From Pegethrix bostrychoides GSE-TBD4-15B (GTDB taxonomy: Bacteria; Cyanobacteriota; Cyanobacteriia; Elainellales; Elainellaceae), in NCBI GenBank assembly GCA_019359155.1, contig JAHHHV010000076.1, forward strand, positions 1 to 64,000: a stretch of DNA of 64,000 bases. Direction: 5' to 3'. Of the stretch, positions 9,504-20,000 are shown in pieces (the stretch's first letter is position 1; each line of letters begins with the position of its first letter). A program made the translations under genes and the position numbers. The notes below the pieces were generated by a model. The model saw only the letters and a list, made by a program, of their open reading frames with translations, ran no database searches and was not told the DNA's origin.

Positions 9504-10355
9504 CTAGCTGCGCCACAGCCGCTCTGCATGATGCCGCATGTGATCAGCCATGAAGCTGGCGATAAAGTAGTAGCTGTGGTCGTAGTCGGGCTGGATTCGC
9601 AGCTCTAGCGACTGATTCACTTGAGCGCAGGCTTGCTGAAATAGCTCTGGCTTCAGCTGCGGCTCTAAAAACGGGTCAGCGCTGCCTTGATCAATCAAAA
9701 TCAGGTGGTCTAGCTGCTGACTCAGCACAAGCTCGCTAGCATCGTAGGCTTTCCAGCTCTGCGGGTCTGCACCCAAATAGTGACTGAAAGCCTTTTGCCC
9801 CCAAGGACAGCGCATTGGAGCCGCGATGGGGGCAAACGCCGACACTGAGACATATTGGCTAGGCTGCTTGAGCGCAGAGATTAGCGCCCCATGCCCGCCC
9901 ATTGAATGGCCAAAGATGCCCTGTCGCTCAGGCCGCACAGCAAAATGCTGGCGGATCAAGTGGGGCAGCTCGCAGGTGACGTAGCTGTACAGGCTGTAGT
10001 GGTTTGACCAAGGGGACTGGGTGGCATCAACGTAAAACCCAGCGCCGCTGCCCAGATCCCAGCTGTCGGCTTCACCGGGCGTGGCGTTGTTGCGTGGGCT
10101 GGTGTCGGGGGCAACCAGCATCAGGCCATGCTGAGCGGCGAGGCGCTGTGCCCCGGCTTTGGACATAAAGTTTTCTTCGGTGCAGGTGAGTCCTGAGAGA
10201 TAGTAGAGCACTGGCACTGACTCAGAGGCGGCCTGGGGCGGCAGATAGACCGAAAACCGCATCTCGGTGCGGCAGGTGGAAGAGGCATGTTTGTAAAATT
10301 CCTGCTGGCCGCCAAAGCAGCGGGTTTGGCTGACGCGCTCTAGTGCAGATGCCAT
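9504..10355 (-). CDS. fghA: S-formylglutathione hydrolase
   Basis: Serine esterase that releases formate and glutathione from S-formylglutathione, the second step of glutathione-dependent formaldehyde oxidation. The 283-aa protein shows the esterase D family blocks: YYLSGLTCTEENF for the oxyanion hole, the nucleophile in GHSMGGHGA, the acid in IDQGSADPFL, and the terminal His in DYDHSYYFIASF. It follows adhC with a 47-bp gap on the same strand, which supports a two-gene operon and the assignment. Confidence 0.96.
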   Translation of the reverse strand: MASALERVSQTRCFGGQQEFYKHASSTCRTEMRFSVYLPPQAASESVPVLYYLSGLTCTEENFMSKAGAQRLAAQHGLMLVAPDTSPRNNATPGEADSWDLGSGAGFYVDATQSPWSNHYSLYSYVTCELPHLIRQHFAVRPERQGIFGHSMGGHGALISALKQPSQYVSVSAFAPIAAPMRCPWGQKAFSHYLGADPQSWKAYDASELVLSQQLDHLILIDQGSADPFLEPQLKPELFQQACAQVNQSLELRIQPDYDHSYYFIASFMADHMRHHAERLWRS

Positions 10356-10402
10356 AGATTCTCCTCAAGATTTCTTCTCAACCTCTGTTCTCGAAGCCCT
10401 CC

Positions 10403-11551
<1,149 letters not shown>

Positions 11552-11554
11552 CTA

Positions 11555-11576
11555 GTTGGCTATAGGTTGGCTATAG
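11555..11576. repeat. 11-bp tandem duplication in frmA leader
   Basis: GTTGGCTATAG is repeated twice without a gap, and a partial third copy (GTTGGCTA) precedes it at 11547. It starts 42 bp upstream of the frmA ATG. Confidence 0.85.
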
Positions 11577-11688
11577 GCTTGCTGACTATCGCACATTTAC
11601 GAGGCTGTTTCTACTCGTTTATCTGATATTTATCAAAGATCAAAACAAAAGTACAGAGAATTCACGACTGATATTATTGAAGATTTGC

Positions 11689-11704
11689 AGTGAGACAGAT
11701 CACA
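11689..11704. promoter_or_regulatory. Candidate cAMP-receptor (CRP/SyCRP1) site
   Basis: AGTGA-N6-TCACA matches the CRP consensus TGTGA-N6-TCACA at 9 of 10 fixed positions, with the GTGA/TCAC core intact. It lies 177 bp upstream of the frmA start and 308 bp upstream of the CAP/RTX start. A cyclase gene at 42136 shows that this organism probably makes cAMP. Function is inferred from the motif alone. Confidence 0.4.
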
Positions 11705-12011
11705 TGAATCACCTAAACAAAAGATTTAGAATGCCTATAGTGATTCTACGGAGCCAGCTTGCTCGGATATAGATTACCGATTTAATACTCATAAAATTAT
11801 TTCTGATCAGAAAGATTAGTTAAAAGACAGGTATATAGAAAATACTGAAAATACATCCGGAGGGCGAATTTAGGTAGCGTATTTTGGATTAGCGTTCTCA
11901 ACGCGATTTGTACAGAGTTGTGCATTCAAAGGTGCAGATTGCTGTGCAGATCACTCGTTCGTAAGACTCTATCCACTCTGCTATCCATTCGCTTTTTAGG
12001 AGCAGCTATCT

Positions 12012-13001
12012 ATGGCGACCAACTCCGCCTTTGTTGATCAAGTTCTCGTTTTGACCAATCAATTCCGTGCCCAAAACGGTCTAGCGCCGCTCAAAGCCAA
12101 CTTGGAGCTAAATGCGGCGGCTCAAGCCCATTCTGCTGATATGGCAAATCAGGACTACTTCGACCATATTGGCAAGAATGGCTCTAAGCCTTGGGATCGG
12201 GCCAAGCTAATCGGCTACGAAGCCCGATCAATGGGCGAAAATATTGCGGCTGGCCAGACCACCCCCGAATCGGTCGTACAGGGCTGGATCAATAGCCCCG
12301 GACACCGCGCCAACCTGCTCAACGCCAGCTTTACCGAACTGGGCGTTGGCTACGAATACCTGGCCAACGACACGGGTTCGGTCAACTACAACCGCTACTG
12401 GACGCAGCTATTTGGCAGCGGCGACACCAACCCAGCCTCCAATCTGCCCGCCTCTACCCCAACCCCTAGCCCCACTCCTGCCCCAGCTCCTACGCCTAGC
12501 CCCACTCCCGTTGCTCCAGCCAGCGACGACCTCACCGGAACTGCCGCCAATGACCAGCTTTTGGGAACTGCGGCCAACAATCGGATTTCGGGGCTGGGCG
12601 GCAACGATTTGCTCAACGGCAGAGCAGGCAACGATACGCTGACGGGTGGCGCAGGCCAAGACTCCTTTTTGTTCAGCTCGGATCGGGTGTTTGCCAGCGG
12701 CGATTTTGGCCTGGATCAAATCACAGATTTCCAGCGCGGCACTGACAAAATTCTGCTGGATAAAACCAGCTTTGGCAATATTTCTAGCAGCCAAATTGCC
12801 ATCGTTAGCCAGGATTCTCTCGCCGCCCGCAACAGCCGGAAAATTGTCTACAGCCGGGGCACAGGCCGACTGTTTTTTAACGCGAATGGTTCGAGCAATG
12901 GCTTAGGACAAGGCAGTGCCTTCGCAATCATTGATAGTGACGGCAATGCTTCTACCGCAGCACCGGCCCTGACCCGCAGTGACTTTCAATTCGTGCTGTA
13001 G
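12012..13001 (+). CDS. CAP-domain (SCP/PR-1-like) protein with RTX calcium-binding repeats
   Basis: The 329-aa product starts with a CAP domain of about 130 residues: the conserved His in AQAHSADMA, the Glu of MGENIAAG, and the HRANLL and YWTQLF blocks. A Pro/Thr/Ser linker (PTPSPTPAPAPTPSPTP) separates it from RTX nonapeptides (GLGGNDLLNGRAGNDTL, GGAGQDSF) and a C-terminal segment of the type found in T1SS-exported RTX proteins. There is no N-terminal signal peptide, consistent with type I export. Likely an extracellular, calcium-stabilised protein; the ligand or hydrolytic role of bacterial CAP domains is poorly known. Confidence 0.85.
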   Translation: MATNSAFVDQVLVLTNQFRAQNGLAPLKANLELNAAAQAHSADMANQDYFDHIGKNGSKPWDRAKLIGYEARSMGENIAAGQTTPESVVQGWINSPGHRANLLNASFTELGVGYEYLANDTGSVNYNRYWTQLFGSGDTNPASNLPASTPTPSPTPAPAPTPSPTPVAPASDDLTGTAANDQLLGTAANNRISGLGGNDLLNGRAGNDTLTGGAGQDSFLFSSDRVFASGDFGLDQITDFQRGTDKILLDKTSFGNISSSQIAIVSQDSLAARNSRKIVYSRGTGRLFFNANGSSNGLGQGSAFAIIDSDGNASTAAPALTRSDFQFVL

Positions 13002-13005
13002 AGAA

Positions 13006-13377
13006 TCAAGCCCTAGCTACCTCAGTGAGTTCAATCACGTTACCGTCTGGATCTTGGACGAACAGCGCGGCTCGCCCCGAAGCGCTGAGCTGGAGTTTGC
13101 AGCCCTGTGCCGTCAGATGAGTTTTGACGGCCTCCAGGTTTTCGACAGCCAGCGCCAGATGCGGGTTGCGTCCCCATTTTGCGGCATCTTGCAGCTGAGG
13201 CGCGTAGCTTTTGTCCTCAATTAAGTGAAGCTGAAGCTTGCCTAGCTCATACCAGACACCCGGATAGCTCAGCGTCCGGGTGATTTTGTTGAGTCTCAAT
13301 ATGCCGCCATAGAACTGCTCGGCCAACGCCAGATCGGAAACCAGAATTGCGGTGTGCAAGTAGTGAGTAATGTTCAT
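13006..13377 (-). CDS. VOC/glyoxalase-fold protein
   Basis: The start at 13377 (MNITHYLHTAILVSDL) gives 123 aa; a longer upstream frame reads into non-conserved, repeat-rich DNA. The protein is one vicinal-oxygen-chelate module: an N-terminal beta strand with His, EQFYGGILRL, a central YELGKLQLHLIE with metal-type His and Glu, and a terminal VQDPDGNVIELTE. These mark the glyoxalase I/fosfomycin/bleomycin-resistance superfamily. The substrate is unknown. It is transcribed divergently from the peroxiredoxin-like gene. Confidence 0.85.
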   Translation of the reverse strand: MNITHYLHTAILVSDLALAEQFYGGILRLNKITRTLSYPGVWYELGKLQLHLIEDKSYAPQLQDAAKWGRNPHLALAVENLEAVKTHLTAQGCKLQLSASGRAALFVQDPDGNVIELTEVARA

Positions 13378-13447
13378 AGAAGATCGTGAAGCCTGCGGGA
13401 TTTCCCCATAATAGAAGCAGAATGGAAGCAATGCTTTCTGGCTCCAC

Positions 13448-13483
13448 CCCAACCTATCGCCCAACCTATCGCCCAACCTATCG
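13448..13483. repeat. 12-bp tandem repeat, 3 copies, before a start codon
   Basis: CCCAACCTATCG is repeated at 13448, 13460 and 13472 and stops 12 bp upstream of the ATG at 13496. Confidence 0.92.
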
Positions 13484-13495
13484 CCAGACCCGACC

Positions 13496-14029
13496 ATGCA
13501 GACTTCGCCGGATCGCCTTCTCAATCGCCGCTTCGCTGAGAATTTTCTGCCCGTTCCCGCCACCCACTGCGCACCGCTGGGCAGAGTCGCGCCGCCGTTT
13601 GAGCTACTGAACGTGGCAACTGGCGAAAAGCTGCGGCTGGCCGACTATCAGGGGCAGCCTGTGTTGCTGGCCTTCACGCGCATTTTCACCGAACAGCACT
13701 ACTGCCCGTTTTGCTTTCCGCATCTGCTGGCGCTGAACGAGGCTTACGAGCAGTTCCAGCAGCGCGGAGCCGAAGTGCTGCTAATCAGCAGCACCGATCC
13801 AACGCAAAGTCAGGCGGTGCGGCAAGATCTGGGGCTAAAAATGCCGCTGCTCAGCGATCCAAGCTGCCGTAGCTTCCGGCTCTATCAGACGGGGCAGGCT
13901 TTAGGCGCACCGCTGCCGGCTCAGTTTTTACTTGACGCGACAGGCCGCATCCGGTTTCGGCATCTATTTTCGTTTATTGACCCGAATGCCAGCATCCCGC
14001 GATTGCTCTCGGCTTTGTTAAGGATCTGA
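13496..14029 (+). CDS. Peroxiredoxin-like protein (AhpC/TSA family)
   Basis: A 177-aa thioredoxin-fold protein. Residues 30-60 hold the typical N-terminal strand (APPFELLNVATGEKLRLADY), and the active-site region reads YCPFCFPHLL, a CxxC where classical peroxiredoxins have PxxxTxxC. The later FLLDATGRIRFRH is the conserved strand before the C-terminal helix. It therefore belongs to the redoxin group, closer to the peroxiredoxin-like (PRX_like2/AhpC-TSA) branch than to BCP/PrxQ. It probably reduces peroxides or acts as a disulphide reductase. No signal peptide. The leader carries a 12-bp triplicate. Confidence 0.8.
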   Translation: MQTSPDRLLNRRFAENFLPVPATHCAPLGRVAPPFELLNVATGEKLRLADYQGQPVLLAFTRIFTEQHYCPFCFPHLLALNEAYEQFQQRGAEVLLISSTDPTQSQAVRQDLGLKMPLLSDPSCRSFRLYQTGQALGAPLPAQFLLDATGRIRFRHLFSFIDPNASIPRLLSALLRI

Positions 14030-14037
14030 AGGTACGA

Positions 14038-17000
14038 CTATTGCGTATTGACGCTGTTGATCATGACTTCGCCCTTCAGCATCCGATTCGCCGCATCCAG
14101 CAAGACTTCTTCGAGATAGGGCTTCGTGAAATAGCCTTTGGCTCCGAGCTGAACGGCCATCTGTCGATGTCGGTCAGCGCCGCGTGAGGTTAGCATCGCA
14201 ATCGGCAGGTGACTGAGGTTTGGATCTTTTTGAATGCGGGAGAGCAGTTCCAAACCGTCCATACGCGGCATTTCAATGTCGCAGAAGACGAGATCACAGG
14301 GCAGGCCAGAGCGCAGCTTTTCCCAGGCTTCTTGGCCGTCGCGAGCCTGCTCCACCCGATAGCCAACTTTGTTGAACGTCATGGAAAGCAGTTCGCGCAC
14401 CGTAATCGAGTCGTCCACAATCAGCACGGTTGGCTCAGTCTTCTGAATCTGCTCAGGCGGCTGTATAGCCTCGCCCATATCCCAGAGCGAGGTGGTACCA
14501 GACTCGCGGCGGATGCGTCCCTCCCAGAGATCGATCAGCTCCAGCACGTCGGCAATCGGCATGATGCGGCCATCGCCCAGCACGGTTGCGCCTGCAACTC
14601 CTAGCGGCTTAGGCACGGGGCCTTCAAGCTGTTTGATCACGATTTCTTGCTCGCCCAGCACCTGATCGACTTGCAGCGCCAGAAAGTTGCTGCTGCTCCG
14701 CAAGATCACCAACGAAATCATGTCTTCTTCTTGGTTGCCGCCATAGACGCTGCCGCGCCCCAGCACCCGGTTGTAGCGCAGCAGATCGGAGAGCGTCTGG
14801 AAGGGCAGCAGCTCATCACGCCACTGAATGCAGGGTCGCTCCTGATCGTCGATGATCACCCGCTCTCGCGGCACGTCAATCATATCTTCTACGCCATCCA
14901 TTGGGAAGGCGATGCGGGCGCGGTTACTGATGCAGCAGAGGGCTTTGGAAATGCTCAGCGTCAGCGGCAGACGAATCGTAAAGGTCGTGCCTTTGCCGAT
15001 GGTTGAGTCAATGTTGATGGTGCCACGAATTTCGTTGAGGTTGTTGCGTACCACGTCGAGACCCACGCCGCGTCCCCGCAGATCGTCAACTTGGTCGGCC
15101 GTGCTGAAGCCGTGATGGAATAGCAGGTCGTAGGTATCGAGTCGCGTCATGTCGCGAGCCTGGGTAGCCGTAATCAGCTTCTTAGCTAGCGCTTTAGCTC
15201 GCACAGCCTCAGGGTTGATACCTGCGCCGTCATCGCCCACCGAAATCACCGTCTGGTTACCCTGATGAAAGGCTCGAATCGTGATCCGTCCGGTGGGGGG
15301 CTTGCCTGCGGCGATCCGCTCTTCTGGGGTTTCGATGCCGTGCGCCACCGCATTGTTGACCAAGTGCGTCATTGGGTCATAGAGCAGCTCGACGATCATT
15401 TTGTCGATCAGCGTGTCTCTGCCTTCGATCAGCAGCTCAGCCTGCTTGCCATACTTGAGCGAGTTGTCGCGCACGCCTCGCGTCAGGCGGTCGGCAGTCT
15501 GGGCAAAGGGCACCATCCGCGAGCGGGTTAGCCCTTCCTGGAGCTGTGTTGTGATCTGCCGGAAGTTGCGCGTCACCTGGTCAGTTTCTTCCACCACGAA
15601 GTCGATGTCAGAGGCTGACTCACGCACCCGCACAATCAGCTCAATCATCTCCTGAGAGAGCGTATGAAAGCCCGTGAAGCGATCCATTTCCAGCGCGTCA
15701 AAGCTGGCTCCGGTGACGTGATTGGGCTGGGATGAACCAAAGCCGCTAACGGGCAGCATGGGCATGCCGCGTCGTCCTGAGAGCAGCGAACTCTCTAGCA
15801 GCGAGCGCTCATAGAGATCGCGCATCCGCTGCCCTACATCGCTGAGCTGCTGCACCTGATAGAGCAGATTGTCGAGAAACTGCCGCAGCCGCTCTTCGGC
15901 CTGTTCTAAGGTGTTGCGGTTGACGACCATCTCACCCACCAGATTGTTGAGATTGTCGAGATGCTTGACCGAGACCCGCATGTTTTGCTCGTTGATGCCG
16001 CCTCGACGATTGGGGCGACGATTGGTGTTCGACTGAGATTTGCGGGCAGGCGAGTTGCTGCCGCCTAGCGCTTGATCTGCATCTTGAAGCATGGCTTCGA
16101 GGTCGCCAAACTCATCGTCGGGAGCAGCTTCGGCTGGCTGGACAGGCTGGGCTGGCTGTTTGAGTCGAGCAGGCTGAGTGGCTGCAGGTAGCTCTGGAGC
16201 ATCGCCAATTAGGGCTTCTAGATCAGAAAAGTCCTCCGCGAAGCTATCGCCTGCAAAACTGTTTTCTGTAATATTCTCCTCTGACTCATGGATCGCCGTG
16301 ATGGGCGAGGAGTCTTCAGCCAGCATGGCGGCTAGATCATCGAACTCGGCTGGTTCTGCAATCGCTTGGTTTGAGTTGCCATCGGCCAGCATTAGGTCAA
16401 AATCGGCTGCTACTGAGTCTATAGATGCTGAGTCCATAGATTCTGCATCGTCAGATGAATGACCGTCTGAATGACCTAGATCTAAATCGCCCAAATCTAA
16501 ATCGCCCAAATCTAGATCGCCTAAAGCAGCCGTCGAGTCTGGGAAATCGATCAGATTGGGCAGATCGGCGCTCGATGAATCAGCGCTAGACGCATCGCTG
16601 TCAAAAAAACCATCTAGCGATATTTGATCAGCCAGCTGATCGGACTGCTCGGTTGGGGCATCAGCAAACAGATCATTAGATAGTTCCAGAGATTGCTCAG
16701 AGTTGGAGTCTTCAAACGCCAAATCTAAGCCTGCATCCAGATCGATATCTGTATCTGTCGTCTCCACCAGGCTAAAATCATCCCCTAGTCCAAAATCATC
16801 GTCAAAGTTCAGCGCATCGTCTGACTCTGGAGTTGATTCATCTAGAGCCGCCTCATCCGGAGCCGATTCGCCACTGAGCGCCAGCCCTGCCGCACCCAGC
16901 CCCGTTGCACTCAGCCCCGTTGCACTCAGCCCTGCTGCAATACTTGTGCCCAGTAGATCAAACGTGCCGTCATCTGCGGCTTCGTCCAATGATCCTGTTG

Positions 17001-20000
17001 GCTCCACTGCCTGATCTAGCGTTAGTGGATCTAAATCTAAGTCCAGATCGAGATTTTCAGCGTCGTCTAGCTCACCGAAGTCCAGCACTGGTTCGCTGAT
17101 TGAGCGATCTGCTTCAGCGTCCAGCAATCCCAAATTTGCTGCCTCATCTGCGCTTGCTCCTAGCTCAAAGTCTGTGCCAAATAGTTCCGGGGTCAAGTCA
17201 TCTAGCCCGCTGTCATCTAGCCCGCTGTCATCTAGCCCATCCACTTCGGCTTCGGTTGAAGCAGTCCCTGACGAGTCTTCGCCAAAATCAAACTCGCTAA
17301 AATCGAGATCCTTTAGCTCAGAGGATGCCGATTCAGCGCTATCGAAGTTAAGCGGCTCGTCTGGAGCCAGATCATCTGGACTTTCAATATTCTCAGTCGG
17401 CGCATCTATCTTCAAACTACTGAAGTCCAGAGCAGACTCAGGTTCTACTGGCTCAGCATCAAAATCAAAGCTGAAGCCATCATCCGACTCAGAGAGATTC
17501 AGCGACTCCAGGCCACTCAGCTCCTCGTCTTCCGCTGCTGCGCCTTCAGAAGATAAGTTGAAAAAATCTAGCTCATCGCCATCCTTCGAGGATTCCACAG
17601 CTGTTTCTGGATCAAATTCCAGATCGTCGGTTGAGAGATCCAGCGCATCTAATCCATCTGCTTCAGGCAATTCATCTGCTGATGCAGTGTCAATCAGCAT
17701 CTCTGAAGGATCTTCAGCTGGACTGGCTGGCAATGCTTCTAGCCCAGATTCCTCAAACCAAGCTGAGTCCTCTTCAGCCGTAGCTTCAAGCGCAGCAAAT
17801 GGATTGTCGGTTTCGGATTCTGGCTCTAAAGCTTCTAAGCCGATAGCCTCTAAGTCAATGCCTGGATCGGATGAGAGATTTTCTAGTGCCAAGCTTTCAG
17901 CATCCGGCAGCTCAAATTCGGTTAGCTCAGGCGATTCTAGATCGATGGCTTCGAGTCCGGGCAGCTCGGCTTCTAGATGCAAGTCCACTGCACCGAGATC
18001 CAGCGCAAACGGATTGTCGAGTTCGGTTGCTGAATCAGGCTCAGAGTCAGCATCGGAGTCAACATCAGAATCAAAGTCAAGCTCAAACACGTCATCTTGC
18101 GCCAAATCTTCTAAACCTGCTGCCGAAGCCGCTTCAGAGGTTATCTCAGCAGCTGTTTCGGTCGTTTCAGTTGTTTCAAAAGCAAGCTCTGCGACCGGAT
18201 CTGCGAAATCTGCCAGATTCAAATCACCTAATTCAAGATCAGCATTGGATGCAAAGGCATCAAACTCTAGATCTGGACTCTCTAGATCTGGACTCTCTAG
18301 ACTATCCAAATTATCCAGACTTTCTAGATCCGGAGCAGCAGTCGGCGACTGATCAAATAGGTCAATTGACAGGTCATCTGCACCTGGATCATCTAAGTCC
18401 AGCTCATCTGCACCCAATTCAAACGGTGATTCCAATGCTGTCTCTGTTGGGGGACTTGAATCAAACAGCTCGGATCCAGGCAGCGAGTCAAAGCTTAAAT
18501 CAGTCTCTAAAGACAGTTCTCCGAATGGATCGGCTAGATCGGTCGAGTTAGCTTGATCTACATCGGCTGTATCGGCTGTATCGGTCGGGTTCATCAGATC
18601 AGCTGGATCATCATCTAGCACAAAGGCATTCTCCGGTATCTCCTCTGAAATAGAGAACAGATCGTCTAAGTTCTGCAAGCTGTCAGTTCCCGACTGGGTG
18701 ATGTCTAGCTTGATTTCCGAAGTTGGCTCGATATCTAGAGACAGCTCGGCTTCTGGCTCCAGCGAGATCGCAAGCTCGTCATCTGTCAAATCAAAGTCTT
18801 CTAGTGCAAACAGGTTCTCTGCTGCGGCTAAATCTGCTAATGGCTCGGCCTCGGGTGGCGGATCTGATAAGTCCTCCGCAGGCAAGCCCGTAGGCGCATC
18901 GCTGTTGAAGCTTGCATCAAACTCGCTGAAGTCAAATTCTGATGCTGGAGCAGGTGCAGCGCTGCTGCTCAGCAAATCTGACCAGTCAGACTCAAGTTCT
19001 CCTGTCGAGGAGGTTTCGAGAGCTATTGCATCAGACTGGGACTCTGCTGAGCCACTCGACTCGCTCAACAGATCGGAAAAGTCGTCGTTAAAGTCATTAG
19101 CCGTCTCTAGCTCTAGCTCTGGCTCAGCACCGTTGATGCCATCCATCACCTCTTCTTGCCAGTTCAGCTCCAGGCCAGAGTCTTCGCCCTCAAACAGATC
19201 GGCCAGACTGTTCAACTCTGAGCTGCCCACCTCTGGCCCCATCTCTGGCCCCACCTGGAGACTACCTAGCCCAAGCTCAGGCGCATTTAGGGTTTCAGAA
19301 GTGCCAAAGGCTGCCTCGAACGCATCCAGCTCGCCCAGCTCTAGGTCAGAAGCCACATCCATTGCTGGCTGACTGCTGCCAAAAAAGTCGTCAAAATCGC
19401 TGTTCCCTGTCGGGGGTGCAGACAGAGCCGCAGACAGCTCTGGAGAGAGAGCTGGAGCGTCATCTGGATTGTCAGACAGCTCAGACAGATCCGAGCTGCC
19501 TGAATCAACGCCAAACAGGTCAAAGTCGCCGTCATCTAGACCGACATCTGCACCCAGCAGATTGGCTAGATCGGCGTCCGACACGCCATCGTCGGCAAAC
19601 GAGTCTAGCTCTGGAGGCAGTAGATCGAGTAAGTCATCGCTAGCAGACACATCTAGAGAGTTGCCTGCCAAGATCTGCTCTTGAGCATGTTTGATATCTT
19701 TAATCACAATCGGAGCCAAGGTCCGATAGGTGTTGTCAGCGTTGAGGATGACTTGTTCGGCGCTACCAACCAGGTCGCACCATTCAGGCAGATCGAACTG
19801 TTCGCCAGCCTGCGCCAGCGTCTGGCAAATCACCTGAAGCTGCTGGCGGCTGGCATCTGAGTCAGGCTGCTTAAAGAGTTGCAGCATTTCGCGCAGTCGG
19901 GCAGGCACGTCATTTTGGAAGACAAACCGCAGGGCGCTTTCTTCGCTGACTGCCGGGACTGGCTGCGCTCGAACCGCTGGCGCGGCGGCTGTAGCTGCTG

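Noticed and set aside
17174-18352. 392-codon Ser-rich open frame opposite the CheA gene
   Set aside because: It is an antisense shadow of the acidic linker; Ser/Asp codon pairs of the real gene produce a stop-free opposite strand.
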